Shown in pieces: positions 6,486 to 16,159 of a stretch of DNA of 30,110 nucleotides; position 1 is the stretch's first letter; every line of letters starts with the position of its first letter. The DNA is from an uncultured Eubacteriales bacterium. GTDB lineage: Bacteria > Bacillota > Clostridia > Oscillospirales > Acutalibacteraceae. The stretch covers positions 1 through 30,110 of the forward strand of contig ONPH01000010.1 in the NCBI GenBank assembly GCA_900319655.1. Direction: 5' to 3'. The notes below the pieces were generated by a model. It saw only the letters and a list, made by a program, of their open reading frames with translations, did no database searches and was not told where the DNA came from. A program made the translations under genes and the position numbers.

Positions 6486-9362
6486 TTAAGCGTCGCGTCC
6501 GCAGCACTTTTTATATTTCTTTCCGCTTCCGCAGGGGCAGGGATCGTTACGTCCTATCTTTTTACCCTTGCGGACGGTTTTGTTCGCGGTGTCTGTTCCG
6601 TCGCCCGAGGTCCGGGTGGGCTTTGCGACCTGCTCGCGCTTAAGGGCAGCCTGAACAGGGTTCTCCTTGGGCTTTTCCTCGCCGTTGCTGAGCATTACCT
6701 GATGAGCGGCGGCAGCCTGCTTTTCGGCAGCCTTGCGCGCGGCCTCGATTGCCTCCTGGCGCTTCTGAATTTCATATACGCGCTTGGGCATAATGAGCAT
6801 CATCTTCATTGTGTCCTCGCGGATGTTCTCGATCATCTCGTCGAACATATCGAAGCCCTCAAGACGGTACTCTACAACAGGATCGTGCTGGCCGTATGAG
6901 CGCAGGCGGATACCTGATTTGAGCTGATCCATAGCGTCGATGTGATCCATCCAGTGAGTGTCAACCGCTTTGAGCAGGTATACGCGCTCCATCTCGCGGA
7001 TCGTCTCGGCAGGAAGGAGCTCCTCATTCGCCTTGAAGATAGCGAGAGCGTCGTCTACGATATGCTGACCGATTTCCTCAGCCTCCATACCCTCGAGCTC
7101 GTCGGTTGTGAGCTTGTACTTTTCCTCGTCGGTAATTACCCAGCCCCTGTAGTACTCGATAAGGCTCTGGTAGTTCCAGTTTTCGCGGGGACCTTCGGGC
7201 AGGTAGTGCTTGATTGAGGTGTCGATAGAATCGGTTACCATCTTGATAACGGTTTCGTGGAGATCCTCGCCGCTTAATACCTGGTCGCGCTGACCGTAGA
7301 TAATCTCACGCTGGCGGTTGAGAACGTCGTCGTACTGGAGTACGTCTTTACGAATTCCGAAGTTGCGCAGCTCGACCTTCTCCTGCGAGCTTTCGATAAT
7401 GCTCGAGAGCATTTTGTTCTCGATAGGCGCGTCCTCCTCGACGTTCATACGGTCCATCATAGCCTTCATTCTGTCGCCGCCGAACAAACGCATAAGGTCG
7501 TCCTCGGTCGACAGGAAGAAGCGGCTGACACCGGGATCGCCCTGACGTCCCGAACGTCCGCGGAGCTGGTTGTCAATACGGCGCGACTCGTGTCGCTCTG
7601 TGCCGATAATCATAAGTCCGCCGGCTTCGCGCACGCGGTCTGCCTCGTCCTTGATTTCATCCTTATATTTTTCGTTGAGCTCACGGAAGGTTTTACGCGC
7701 TTCCAAAATCTCCTCGTTATCTGTCTCGGCGTAGCCTGTTGCTTCCTCGATAAGCTCCTCGGGATATCCCTGCTTGCGCATTGACGCCTTCGCCATGTAC
7801 TCGGCGTTACCGCCGAGGATAATATCCGTACCACGGCCTGCCATGTTGGTCGCAATCGTTACCGCGCCGAACTTACCTGCCTGGGCGATGATTTCTGCCT
7901 CTTTCTCGTGGTGCTTAGCGTTGAGCACGTTGTGAGCGATACCTCTGCGCTTGAGCATTTTTGAGAGAAGCTCTGATTTTTCGATTGAGATTGTGCCGAC
8001 AAGCACCGGCTGTCCTTTCTCGTGAGCCTCGGCGATCTGGTCGATAACGGCGTTGAACTTTCCGCGCTCGGTCTTGAACACTGCGTCGGGCAAATCCTTA
8101 CGGATTACAGGCTTGTTGGTGGGGATTTCTACAACGTCGAGCTTGTAGATTTCCTGGAATTCCTCGGATTCGGTCTCACCTGTACCGGTCATACCCGAGA
8201 GCTTTTTGTAAAGACGGAAGTAGTTCTGGAAGGTGATTGTCGCGAGGGTTTTGCTCTCGCTCTGAACCTTAACGCCCTCCTTTGCCTCAATCGCCTGGTG
8301 CAGACCTTCATTAAAGCGTCTGCCGTACATAAGACGGCCGGTAAATTCATCTACGATGATAACCTCGTCGTCCTTAACAACGTAGTCAACGTCGAGCTTC
8401 ATAACGCCGTTCGCCTTAATCGCCTGATTGATGTGGTGCTGAAGCGTGAGGTTGTCGGGATCGGTGAGGTTTTCGATACCGAAGTATTCCTCTGCCTTTT
8501 TAACACCGTTCTGGGTGAGGGTAGCGGTCTTTTGCTTTTCGTCTACAACGTAATCAATTCCGTTCTCGGCGTAGTATTCCTCCATATCCTCCTTGGAGTC
8601 GAGCTCGGTAAAGCGCTGGAGCTTCAAGGTCTTTGCGAAGCCGTCAGCCTTTTCGTACAAGTCGGTAGATTTGTCGCCCTTACCCGAGATAATAAGCGGA
8701 GTTCTCGCCTCATCTATGAGGATTGAGTCAACCTCATCGACGATACCGAAGGAGTGTCCGCGCTGAACCTTTTGCTCCTTGTAAACAACCATGTTGTCAC
8801 GCAGGTAGTCAAAGCCGAGCTCATTGTTTGTGCCGTAGGTGATGTCTGCGGCGTAGGCTTCTTTTCTGAGTGAATTTTCGAGGTCGTGGGTAATCAGACC
8901 GACGGAAAGTCCCATATATTTGTAGAGCTTGCCCATCCACTCGGAGTCACGGCGTGCAAGGTAGTCGTTGACGGTTACGATGTGTACGCCTTCGCCTGTG
9001 AGGGCGTTGAGGTACGCCGGAAGGGTAGCAACCAAGGTTTTACCTTCACCGGTTTTCATCTCGGCAATACGTCCCTGGTGAAGGACAATTCCGCCGATTA
9101 CCTGTACGGGGAAGTGCTTCATTCCGAGCACACGCCAGCTCGCCTCGCGGCATGCGGCAAATGCGTCGGGAAGAATATCATCGAGAGTTTCGCCGTTTGC
9201 AAGTCTTTCCTTGAGAAGGACGGTCTGGTTTTTAAGCTCGCTCTCGCTCATTTGAGCATACTTGTCCTCGAGCGCGAGCACCTTGTCGCAAATCGGCTGA
9301 ACGCGCTTAACCTCGCGCTTGCTGTAGTTGCCGAACATTGCTTTTAAGAAATTCATCGCCAT
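6486..9362 (-). CDS. secA: Preprotein translocase ATPase SecA
   Basis: SecA is the ATP-driven motor that pushes unfolded preproteins through SecYEG. The full 958-aa sequence shows the Walker [21 protein letters not shown] (~residue 100), VNDYLARRD, the [19 protein letters not shown] region and [17 protein letters not shown]. It also has [13 protein letters not shown] and [10 protein letters not shown] of the second motor half. The C-terminal zinc/SecB-binding tail [19 protein letters not shown] is intact. An in-frame second ATG (codon 3) is possible; AAAGGAT lies ~11 bases before the first. Only 39 bases separate it from the upstream PBP gene, with no obvious promoter or terminator between, so secA is probably the distal gene of the rodA-pbp operon. 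Confidence 0.97.
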   Translation of the reverse strand: MAMNFLKAMFGNYSKREVKRVQPICDKVLALEDKYAQMSESELKNQTVLLKERLANGETLDDILPDAFAACREASWRVLGMKHFPVQVIGGIVLHQGRIAEMKTGEGKTLVATLPAYLNALTGEGVHIVTVNDYLARRDSEWMGKLYKYMGLSVGLITHDLENSLRKEAYAADITYGTNNELGFDYLRDNMVVYKEQKVQRGHSFGIVDEVDSILIDEARTPLIISGKGDKSTDLYEKADGFAKTLKLQRFTELDSKEDMEEYYAENGIDYVVDEKQKTATLTQNGVKKAEEYFGIENLTDPDNLTLQHHINQAIKANGVMKLDVDYVVKDDEVIIVDEFTGRLMYGRRFNEGLHQAIEAKEGVKVQSESKTLATITFQNYFRLYKKLSGMTGTGETESEEFQEIYKLDVVEIPTNKPVIRKDLPDAVFKTERGKFNAVIDQIAEAHEKGQPVLVGTISIEKSELLSKMLKRRGIAHNVLNAKHHEKEAEIIAQAGKFGAVTIATNMAGRGTDIILGGNAEYMAKASMRKQGYPEELIEEATGYAETDNEEILEARKTFRELNEKYKDEIKDEADRVREAGGLMIIGTERHESRRIDNQLRGRSGRQGDPGVSRFFLSTEDDLMRLFGGDRMKAMMDRMNVEEDAPIENKMLSSIIESSQEKVELRNFGIRKDVLQYDDVLNRQREIIYGQRDQVLSGEDLHETVIKMVTDSIDTSIKHYLPEGPRENWNYQSLIEYYRGWVITDEEKYKLTTDELEGMEAEEIGQHIVDDALAIFKANEELLPAETIREMERVYLLKAVDTHWMDHIDAMDQLKSGIRLRSYGQHDPVVEYRLEGFDMFDEMIENIREDTMKMMLIMPKRVYEIQKRQEAIEAARKAAEKQAAAAHQVMLSNGEEKPKENPVQAALKREQVAKPTRTSGDGTDTANKTVRKGKKIGRNDPCPCGSGKKYKKCCGRDA

Positions 9363-9401
9363 AGTAAAATATATCCTTTCTGTGCTGTGTTCTATATAAA
9401 G

Positions 9402-10802
9402 TTATTTTTTACCTCTTAACGCTTCCGCGGAAGCTTTCATAGCCGCCTGAGCGACAGGCCCTGCGTACTCAAAGCCGAAGCCTGCGTCCTCTACTACGCA
9501 CGCAAATGCCAGCGGACAGTCCTGATCCTGAGAATAGCCGACCATCCAGGCGTTAGGCTTTTTGTCGTTGCCCACCTCGCCGGTACCGGTCTTTGCGCAA
9601 ACCGAAAGGTTGCCGAACAGGTTGTCGCCGTAGTAATCGGTGATTGTGTAGCGCATAACCTCTCCGAGCTTTTGGGCGGTCGAGGCGTTGAAAAGCTCCT
9701 TGCTCTCGCCTTTGTTAAGACCGATAAGCTTCATCAAGTCGCCCGTTCCGCTCTTGATGTAGGTCGGGTTTACGGACTTTCCGCCGTTCGCGATCGCTCC
9801 GCAGATAACCGCCATCTGCATGGGGTTTACGGCGTCGTTATACTGGCCTACGCCCGACCACGCGAGCTGGTTTTTATCCGCCTTTGACACGTCGTAGTGT
9901 CCCTTGGCGGTCTTGATATCGTCGAATTCAAAGCTTGCGTTGATTCCGATTTTCTCGGCAGCGGCGGTCATTTTTTCCGCGCCGAGCTCAACCGCAAGCT
10001 CTGCGAAAACTATGTTGCAGGAATGAGCCATAGCCTCTTGGAAATTAATTGTTCCGTGGTTTTCAACGCAGGTGATGTCGCTTCCGCCGATTTCCTCGCT
10101 GCCGTAGCACTCCCAAGTGCGCCGGTACAAATCGGGAATATTCTCGATTGCCGCTGCGGCGGTTACAAGCTTAAAGATTGAACCGGGAATGTACGATGAC
10201 GACACAACGTTGTCGAGATAAACGCCGTCGTACTCGCTCTCGTTCTCGGGAGTGATGTCGGGCGGATTCTGAGGATCATAGCCCGGTGTGCTGACCGAGC
10301 AGATAACCTCGCCGGTCTTGTAGTTGTAAACCACGCACGCGCCCTTTTTATCGTATGACGCCAAAACGTCATAAGCCGCAGCGCACGCCTTTGCGTCAAC
10401 CGTCAGTGTTATGTCGTGCGACGCCCTGAGCGACTGGGGCATATTCAGTCCCCAAATCAGGTTGTAGCCGGTAAGCTGAGAGCGGTATTTGCTCTGCACG
10501 GCTGTTGAAATATTCAGGCTGTTATCTCCAACGGTGTGGAGCAAAGCCTTTCTTATGCTTAAATTTTCATTGTAGTTTCTGTTGTTGTCTGCCGTTTGAG
10601 CAAGTGCAACGCCGTTACGGTCAAAGACCGCGCCTGCCTGTTCAAGGCCGCCGTTGCCCGAGATATGAGCGTTATACGGCTGGTTTGCCCAGTCGTCGGC
10701 GTTCATAACAAGCTCTACGGTAAAAAATCCGATTCCGCCGATAAAAGCAAGCGCGAGAATTAATATCAGCGTGCTCCGGCGAAGTATTCGCTTCAAAAAC
10801 AT
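9402..10802 (-). CDS. Class B penicillin-binding protein (PbpA-like transpeptidase)
   Basis: This peptidoglycan DD-transpeptidase is anchored by one N-terminal membrane helix (residues ~8-28). All three catalytic motifs are present: SIFK (Ser208-Lys211), SCN (261-263) and KTG (404-406). At 466 aa it is much shorter than typical PBP2/FtsI (550-700 aa): the pedestal is reduced, as in actinobacterial PbpA. It follows the FHA-RodA gene, so the two are probably the glycosyltransferase and transpeptidase of one SEDS-bPBP complex. AGAAAGGGTG precedes the ATG. Assignment as a class B PBP is firm. Whether it serves elongation, division or sporulation cannot be told from sequence; elongation is favoured by the RodA pairing. 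Confidence 0.93.
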   Translation of the reverse strand: MFLKRILRRSTLILILALAFIGGIGFFTVELVMNADDWANQPYNAHISGNGGLEQAGAVFDRNGVALAQTADNNRNYNENLSIRKALLHTVGDNSLNISTAVQSKYRSQLTGYNLIWGLNMPQSLRASHDITLTVDAKACAAAYDVLASYDKKGACVVYNYKTGEVICSVSTPGYDPQNPPDITPENESEYDGVYLDNVVSSSYIPGSIFKLVTAAAAIENIPDLYRRTWECYGSEEIGGSDITCVENHGTINFQEAMAHSCNIVFAELAVELGAEKMTAAAEKIGINASFEFDDIKTAKGHYDVSKADKNQLAWSGVGQYNDAVNPMQMAVICGAIANGGKSVNPTYIKSGTGDLMKLIGLNKGESKELFNASTAQKLGEVMRYTITDYYGDNLFGNLSVCAKTGTGEVGNDKKPNAWMVGYSQDQDCPLAFACVVEDAGFGFEYAGPVAQAAMKASAEALRGKK

Positions 10803-10826
10803 TCACCCTTTCTGTTAGGGGATTTT

Positions 10827-10882
10827 GGGCGGCTGTTCCGCCCGAGAAAATTATCAATTATCAATTTTCAATTATCAATTTC
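10827..10882. repeat. Hairpin plus AATTATC-type direct repeats between rodA and pbp
   Basis: GGGCGG-N5-CCGCCC (10827-10843) is followed by several copies of TCAATTATCAATT-like sequence (10850-10880), and a short AAAACGC/GCGTTTT stem overlaps the rodA stop. The hairpins could adjust the rodA:pbp transcript ratio. They lack a clear T-run on the minus strand, so full termination is unlikely. Confidence 0.45.
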
Positions 10883-10890
10883 TAAAACGC

Positions 10891-12567
10891 TCAGCGTTTT
10901 AATGAGTAAGTGCGCTCGTCAGCCGCCTTGATGTAGGCGAGCAGTCCCCAGCATGACATTATGCTCGAGCCGCCGCAGCTGATAAACGGGAAGGTTACGC
11001 CGGTGAGGGGCAGGATGTCCGTCGCGCCGAAGATATTGAGCGAGAGCTGGACAACAAGAAGTCCTGCGGCACAGCCTGCGGAGATTGAGTAGAAGGTGCT
11101 GCGGCTTCGCGTGGTGATTGCCCTTGCGTAAATTACCAAAAGCGCAACGGCAAGTGCGAGGGTGATGGCGACGATTACGCCCATCTCCTCGGCTACAACG
11201 CCGAACACGAGGTCGCTTTCCGACGCGGCAACCTGTTTCAAAAATCCGTTGCCTATGCCTACGCCGAACAGTCCGCCGCTGGCTATAAAGGTCAGCACGT
11301 GAACCTGCTGATAGCCCTCAGCCTGAGCATACTGCCAAGCGTGACGCCAAGCCTTAAAGCGGTCGGCTACGTACGGCTTGAATCGCAGTACAATCGTTAC
11401 GCCGAACACCGCCGCGGCAAGCGCCAGAATAATTGTTTTGAAATCGCCCGAACGCATAAACGCGATGAGCAGGAAGGTTACAAAGAATATGAGCGCCGTT
11501 CCGAAGTCGCCCATAAGCGCCAAAAGTCCTACACAGATTACCGAGAAGATGATGAACTCAATCAAGTTCCGCTTGGTCTGCAAGACATCGAGCGCGCTTG
11601 CGCCGATCGCTATGTAAATTACCTTTACAAGCTCGGACGGCTGCAGTGAGATAAAGCCGATGTAAATCCAGTTTGCCGCGCCCTTTGTCACCTTACCGAA
11701 AACTATGCTCGTCAAAAGCAGCAGCACGGCGATTATCATAAGCGGAAGTCTGAATTTGTTGATTTTATCGGGGTTTTCTATCAGCTTGATAATTATGCAG
11801 AATATTACCATTCCGACCACGGCGGCGATTAGCTGGACATACGCCGAGCGTTCGACCTGCCGCACAAGCAGTATGACGCCGATTCCCGTTAAGAACAGCG
11901 CGAGCGCTTCGAGTTCAAAGCTTGTTCGCCTTAAAATAAAGTACGAAACGGAGAAAAATCCCCATTCTGCCGCGGCGAGAGCGCCGAACATTACGAGCGG
12001 AGAATACAGATTTGTACCGTCGTTCCAGAACATCGCCTCGATGCTCATAAACAGATGGAACAGCGTTACCATAAGCATTAGCTTCCACGCCTTGATGGCA
12101 GGCTTGTTGCTTACCTTCTTAAAAAACCAGCTTGAGCGAACCTCTTCCTCGTATTCGTCGCCCCTGAGGAGCTGAAAGCGCGTGTTGCCCACGCTGATTA
12201 CGTCGTCTACGAGTACCCTTGTTCTCTCGTCGGCAGGCTCGCCGTTTACGTAAGTGCCTGCGGTGGAGCCGACGTCGGTTACAAACCAGCCCTCGCTTCG
12301 CCTGAGCAAAACACAGTGGTTACGCGAAACGGTCGGATCGTTAACCGTAATGTCGTTCGCTTTACCGCGTCCGATTGAGTTTTCCCAGAGCACAACGGGA
12401 GTTTTTTCTCCCGTCTCGGTATTGAACAGGGTTACAAGCGGTTTTTCGGAACGTCTGCGGCGACGCATTGCGGCGTAGCACTGATACACAATAAATATCG
12501 CGTAAATCGGCATAAGTATTCTCAGTCCGACAACGCCTATATCAAATATAACGTCGAAATTGAACAA
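10891..12567 (-). CDS. FHA-domain-fused SEDS peptidoglycan polymerase (RodA/FtsW family)
   Basis: The product (~558 aa) joins an N-terminal membrane helix (~10-33), a cytoplasmic FHA domain (~45-135) and a SEDS glycosyltransferase with about ten membrane segments. FHA hallmarks are IGRG (65-68), SRNH (81-84) and DVGSTAGTYVNG. FHA domains bind phosphothreonine, so polymerase activity is probably tied to a Ser/Thr kinase. The SEDS signature near the end reads PFISCGGSS; Cys replaces the usual Tyr. I place the start at the TTG at 12567, 8 bases after GGAGG. An in-frame ATG at 12603 would lie on the predicted transcription start itself (promoter 12609-12637). First gene of the rodA-pbp-secA operon. 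Confidence 0.92.
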   Translation of the reverse strand: MFNFDVIFDIGVVGLRILMPIYAIFIVYQCYAAMRRRRRSEKPLVTLFNTETGEKTPVVLWENSIGRGKANDITVNDPTVSRNHCVLLRRSEGWFVTDVGSTAGTYVNGEPADERTRVLVDDVISVGNTRFQLLRGDEYEEEVRSSWFFKKVSNKPAIKAWKLMLMVTLFHLFMSIEAMFWNDGTNLYSPLVMFGALAAAEWGFFSVSYFILRRTSFELEALALFLTGIGVILLVRQVERSAYVQLIAAVVGMVIFCIIIKLIENPDKINKFRLPLMIIAVLLLLTSIVFGKVTKGAANWIYIGFISLQPSELVKVIYIAIGASALDVLQTKRNLIEFIIFSVICVGLLALMGDFGTALIFFVTFLLIAFMRSGDFKTIILALAAAVFGVTIVLRFKPYVADRFKAWRHAWQYAQAEGYQQVHVLTFIASGGLFGVGIGNGFLKQVAASESDLVFGVVAEEMGVIVAITLALAVALLVIYARAITTRSRSTFYSISAGCAAGLLVVQLSLNIFGATDILPLTGVTFPFISCGGSSIMSCWGLLAYIKAADERTYSLKR

Positions 12568-12608
12568 ATCGCAGACCTCCTTTTCTTTATTATAGTTATA
12601 CATATTAG

Positions 12609-12637
12609 ATTGTACTCCAATTCGCCTGAAAAGTCAA
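12609..12637 (-). promoter_or_regulatory. Promoter of the rodA-pbp-secA operon
   Basis: Minus-strand TTGACT (12637-12632), 17-bp spacer, TACAAT (12614-12609). The predicted start near 12602 rules out the ATG at 12603 as initiator and supports the TTG start with its own GGAGG. Confidence 0.8.
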
Positions 12638-12676
12638 TAAATACCCGCCGACTTTGCCGCCGCGCAAAATTACTTC

Positions 12677-12705
12677 TTTACTTTAACGCGCAAAGATAGT
12701 ATAAT
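12677..12705 (+). promoter_or_regulatory. Promoter of the ACT/UPF0210 operon
   Basis: TTTACT (12677-12682), 17-bp spacer, TATAAT (12700-12705). The ~50-nt leader contains a small CGCGG-TGTT-CCGCG hairpin (12730-12743) just ahead of the ribosome site. Confidence 0.65.
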
Positions 12706-12760
12706 AATATGGATAAAGAATGGTTACTACGCGGTGTTCCGCGATTATACGGAGGTCGTA

Positions 12761-13030
12761 ATGAAAGCTGTTATTACCGTAATAGGCAAGGATACTGTTG
12801 GTATTTTGGCAAAGGTTTCGGACGCTTGCGCTCAGGCGAGCGTTAACATTGTTGAGGTAACTCAGAGCGTTTTGCAGGATATGTTCGCGATGATTATGCT
12901 TGTTGAAATTGACAAGTCAACCGTCGGACTTGACGAGCTGCGCGACAATCTCGACAAGGTAGGCGAAGCTACCAACACCAAAATTCACGTGATGCACGAG
13001 GACATCTTTAACAGTATGCATAAGATTTAA
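12761..13030 (+). CDS. ACT-domain protein (UPF0237)
   Basis: An 89-aa stand-alone ACT domain (MKAVITVIGKDTVGILAKVS at its start), related to GcvR-like and UPF0237 proteins. ACT domains bind amino acids or other small ligands, usually as dimers, and tune enzymes or regulators. I chose the ATG at 12761, 4 bases after GGAGGTC; a longer in-frame reading starting at 12734 would place the ribosome site inside the gene. It lies 24 bases upstream of a UPF0210 gene, a pairing widespread in Firmicutes (known genomic association; function unproven). The ligand cannot be told from sequence. Confidence 0.88.
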   Translation: MKAVITVIGKDTVGILAKVSDACAQASVNIVEVTQSVLQDMFAMIMLVEIDKSTVGLDELRDNLDKVGEATNTKIHVMHEDIFNSMHKI

Positions 13031-13054
13031 ATGGGATTTTAAGGGGATATATTT

Positions 13055-14416
13055 ATGCTTGAAACCAAGGATATACTTGAAACCATAAATATGATCGACA
13101 ACGAAAACCTTGACGTGAGGACAATCACGATGGGTATTTCGCTGCTCGACTGCCTTGACGAGGACATCGACAAGGCTTGTACAAAGGTTTATGACAAAAT
13201 CTGCCGCAGTGCAGGCGATTTGGTAAAGACAGGCGAGGATATCGAGCACGAGTACGGTATTCCGATTATTCACAAGAGAATTTCGGTTACGCCGATAGGT
13301 ATGGTTGCCGCTCCGTGCCAGAGCAAGAATGTTGTTAAGTTTGCCTACGCGCTCGACAAGGCGGCAAAGGAATTGGGCGTTAACTTTATCGGCGGATATT
13401 CCGCGCTTGTTCAAAAGGGCTTTGCAAGCGGCGACTACGCGCTTATCGAGAGTATTCCGCAGGCGCTCAGCGAAACCGACTTTGTCTGCTCGTCCGTAAA
13501 TATCGGCTCAACCAAGGCAGGCATTAATATGGACGCCGTAAGAATGATGGGCAAGACCGTTAAGCGCGCCGCTGAGCTGACCGCAGACAGGAACTGCATA
13601 GGCGCGGCGAAGCTCGTTGTGTTCTGCAACGCTCCCGAGGACAATCCGTTTATGGCAGGCGCTTTTCACGGGGTTGGTGAAGCCGACACGGTAATCAACG
13701 TCGGCGTATCGGGCCCAGGCGTTGTAAGGGCGGCTCTCGCGAAAAACGGCGGCGGAAAAGACATCACCGAAATCGCGGATTTGGTAAAGCGCACCGCGTT
13801 TAAGATTACAAGAATGGGACAGCTCGTCGCAAAGGAAGCGAGCAAGAGGCTCTGCGTACCGTTTGGCATTGTCGATTTATCTCTCGCTCCCACCCCTGCC
13901 GTGGGCGACAGCGTAGCTTATATTCTCGAGGAAATGGGACTTGAAACCTGCGGCTGTCACGGCACAACCGCTGCTCTCGCGCTGCTCAACGACGCCGTTA
14001 AAAAGGGCGGCGTAATGGCGTCAAGCCACGTGGGCGGACTGAGCGGAGCGTTTATCCCCGTATCCGAGGACGCAGGAATGATTGCCGCGGCAAAGAGCGG
14101 CAGGCTCGACATTACAAAGCTTGAGTCGATGACCGCGGTATGCTCGGTAGGACTTGATATGATTGTTGTTCCCGGCGACATTTCCGCCGAGAAAATCTCA
14201 GCGATTATCGCTGACGAGGCGGCAATCGGTATGGTCAACACCAAGACAACCGCCGTGCGCCTTATTCCTGCAATCGGCAAAAAAGCAGGAGATATGCTCG
14301 AATTCGGCGGACTGCTCGGCGCAGGTCCGGTTATGCCGGTGAGGGAAGGCTCTCCCGACGTGTTCATCAACCGCGGCGGCAGAATTCCCGCACCCTTGCA
14401 GGCGCTAAAAAACTAA
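13055..14416 (+). CDS. UPF0210 family protein (DUF711)
   Basis: This 453-aa protein matches the UPF0210/DUF711 family in length and motifs: an N-terminal region with [27 protein letters not shown], a glycine-rich [18 protein letters not shown] segment and the C-terminal [13 protein letters not shown]. The family has a solved fold related to glycyl-radical enzymes (from memory), but I see no proven activity and no recognisable glycyl-radical motif at the C terminus. It is co-transcribed with the ACT protein, which may be its regulatory or ligand-sensing partner (inference). A GGGGATATATTT leader precedes the ATG. The family call is firm; function is unknown. Confidence 0.9.
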   Translation: MLETKDILETINMIDNENLDVRTITMGISLLDCLDEDIDKACTKVYDKICRSAGDLVKTGEDIEHEYGIPIIHKRISVTPIGMVAAPCQSKNVVKFAYALDKAAKELGVNFIGGYSALVQKGFASGDYALIESIPQALSETDFVCSSVNIGSTKAGINMDAVRMMGKTVKRAAELTADRNCIGAAKLVVFCNAPEDNPFMAGAFHGVGEADTVINVGVSGPGVVRAALAKNGGGKDITEIADLVKRTAFKITRMGQLVAKEASKRLCVPFGIVDLSLAPTPAVGDSVAYILEEMGLETCGCHGTTAALALLNDAVKKGGVMASSHVGGLSGAFIPVSEDAGMIAAAKSGRLDITKLESMTAVCSVGLDMIVVPGDISAEKISAIIADEAAIGMVNTKTTAVRLIPAIGKKAGDMLEFGGLLGAGPVMPVREGSPDVFINRGGRIPAPLQALKN

Positions 14417-14421
14417 ATTTC

Positions 14422-14457
14422 AAGGCTCTGTATTCAGCAACGGATACAGAGCCTTTC
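14422..14457 (+). terminator. Terminator after the UPF0210 gene
   Basis: 12-bp stem AAGGCTCTGTAT / ATACAGAGCCTT (14422-14433 / 14444-14455), followed by a short TTTCT tail. Confidence 0.85.
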
Positions 14458-14470
14458 TACATTTTGAATA

Positions 14471-14499
14471 TTGCGGATTTTTTCGGCTTGTGATATACT
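14471..14499 (+). promoter_or_regulatory. Promoter of the three-gene DUF6765 cassette
   Basis: TTGCGG (14471-14476), 17-bp spacer, TATACT (14494-14499) with an extended TGA before the -10 box. The -35 box is weak. The first gene starts ~30 nt downstream of the predicted start point. Confidence 0.55.
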
Positions 14500-14535
14500 T
14501 AATTTATATGATTATCTCTGAAACAGGGGGTTGTT

Positions 14536-15015
14536 ATGAGCGCGATAAAAAACAAAATTGAGATTAATTTAATAACCACCGGAACAGGACTGATGTTCTT
14601 CGGCTTGTGGACGTTTATAAAATTTTTTCTCACCACTGTATTTTTAGGTATTGAATACGACGACAACATAAACGAAGGAGTAAGGCTGCCGGTTACAATT
14701 ATAGCGATTATAGCTGTCGCAATTATATCGGCATTGTTCTGTTATGTCGGTTTATCGGCGCGCGCCGAGGGCAAGGGAAAGAAAAAGTCCGTTGTGTACC
14801 TTATCGTCAACGGATTTCTTCTGTTTTTTCATATCCTGATAATAATTTTAGAGACGGTTTCGCTGCTTTTCGGCGAAAATATACTTACGATTATTATCAC
14901 CATGATTATCGACGCGACATCGGCATTCTTTATGCTTGAGGTAATGATAAACTCGATAAAGCTGCGTAAAATCCGCAGGCATAAAAGGATTATGGAGGTG
15001 GGTTATGAACTCTGA
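14536..15015 (+). CDS. Hypothetical membrane protein, four predicted helices
   Basis: A 159-aa protein I do not recognise. Hydrophobic segments lie at about residues 12-37, 50-73, 86-112 and 114-138, with short charged loops, a basic N terminus (MSAIKNKIEIN) and a basic C-terminal tail (KLRKIRRHKR). This is consistent with four membrane helices and cytoplasmic ends. AGGGGG precedes the ATG. Its last 11 bases overlap the next gene, whose GGAGGTGGG ribosome site lies inside this coding sequence, so translation of the two is coupled. It probably works with the DUF6765 protein and the downstream DUF308-like protein. No function can be assigned. Confidence 0.8.
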   Translation: MSAIKNKIEINLITTGTGLMFFGLWTFIKFFLTTVFLGIEYDDNINEGVRLPVTIIAIIAVAIISALFCYVGLSARAEGKGKKKSVVYLIVNGFLLFFHILIIILETVSLLFGENILTIIITMIIDATSAFFMLEVMINSIKLRKIRRHKRIMEVGYEL

Positions 15016-16159
15016 TTTTCACTACTACGCCACCTACTGCGCGGCAATACTCGCAGGCTATAATCACCGCGACAGCCTTGACATAGCCTACAGCAACTGC
15101 TTTGTGGATATGTGCACCAAAACAATGCTGTCGAGGATAAAGGCGCCGCTTGCCGCCGCGACAACCCAGCTCAACCTTGAGCTTATGGACGCTAACACCG
15201 ACATTGTAGGATTGCAGGACATCACGAGGATTTGGGCGTCGTTCCATTTTCTGCCAAAGGATTTGTACGCCGAGCCTGCCGCAAAGCACTGCTCAAAGCG
15301 TTACAAAAACAAGTACCGCCTGATTTGCGGTACAAACAGCGAGCTGCTCGGACACACCGTAAGGCTTGCAAAAAACAAAAGCCTGCAGGCGATGGGAATA
15401 GCTATGCATGTGCTCTGCGACACCTGGGCGCACACATATTTTGCAGGCACGCCGTCGCTTGTAATCAACAGCCCGTACAACCGTTTTTATGAGATTATGC
15501 CCGACGGCACCGAACGTAAAATCACGTTCAGGCACAGCGCTTCACAGCCCGACAACCTCGACAATAGCATATACACGAGCAGTCTGGGCACGTCGAGCGA
15601 AAACTCGATTATGAACCTCGGTCACGGCAGAGCAGGCCACCTGCCGGACTACAGCTTTATAAAGTACCGCTACCTGACCGCGTGGGGAAATTACGAGGAA
15701 ACCGTAAAGGACAATCCGCACGATTACCGCTATGCGTTTTGTCAAATGCTCTACGCGCTTAAATACCTGCGCGGAGTGTATGATGAATTCGAGCTTAACC
15801 GCTACGAATTTGAGGCAATAGCGGATATCGAGGACGAGATTGACGCGATTATAAACAAGCGTCAGCTCAGCTCGGCAGAGGACTGGAGAGCTCTCGGAGA
15901 AAAGCTTTCGGGAGAAAAGGTCGAGGAATTTGACCGCGAAAAATATATCGCGGAATATTCAAACGCCGACGAAAAGCAGAAGGACGGCACCTTCCTCGGC
16001 AAATTTATTATCGGCGCTCTCGCCCAAAAGAGTATGGTCACCAATAAAATTTACAGCTCGGGCAACAAGCTTGCCGGATACTCCATTGACTACAAAAAGA
16101 AGGGCTTTCACGGCATAAGAGCATACAGAAAGCTTGTAAAGGAGGGTGAACATGAGTAA
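15005..16159 (+). CDS. DUF6765-like protein, phospholipase C / S1-P1 nuclease-type metal-site motifs
   Basis: A 384-aa soluble protein without a signal peptide. The sequence shows DFHYYATY at residues 4-11 (His6), FHF at 80-82, AMHVLCDTWAH (133-143) giving H135-x3-D139-x3-H143, and GHGRAGHLPD (206-215). This spacing of His and Asp resembles the helical metal-binding core of zinc-dependent phospholipase C and S1/P1 nucleases. My recollection is that this pattern defines DUF6765. The enzymatic role is therefore inferred; no activity is known to me. The C-terminal third is charged and lacks motifs. It is the centre of a three-gene overlapping operon between two membrane proteins, so its substrate may be membrane-linked. 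Confidence 0.75.
   Translation: MNSDFHYYATYCAAILAGYNHRDSLDIAYSNCFVDMCTKTMLSRIKAPLAAATTQLNLELMDANTDIVGLQDITRIWASFHFLPKDLYAEPAAKHCSKRYKNKYRLICGTNSELLGHTVRLAKNKSLQAMGIAMHVLCDTWAHTYFAGTPSLVINSPYNRFYEIMPDGTERKITFRHSASQPDNLDNSIYTSSLGTSSENSIMNLGHGRAGHLPDYSFIKYRYLTAWGNYEETVKDNPHDYRYAFCQMLYALKYLRGVYDEFELNRYEFEAIADIEDEIDAIINKRQLSSAEDWRALGEKLSGEKVEEFDREKYIAEYSNADEKQKDGTFLGKFIIGALAQKSMVTNKIYSSGNKLAGYSIDYKKKGFHGIRAYRKLVKEGEHE

Noticed and set aside
8022..8726. 234-aa plus-strand reading frame within secA
   Set aside because: Antisense shadow of conserved SecA codons, no ribosome site, no recognisable domain.
12601..12603. ATG as the start of the FHA-RodA protein
   Set aside because: It coincides with the predicted transcription start and would place the GGAGG ribosome site inside the coding region; the TTG at 12567 is better.
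12604..12760. Possible riboswitch or attenuator in the divergent region before the ACT gene
   Set aside because: The leader is only ~50 nt and holds one 5-bp hairpin; no known riboswitch core is present.
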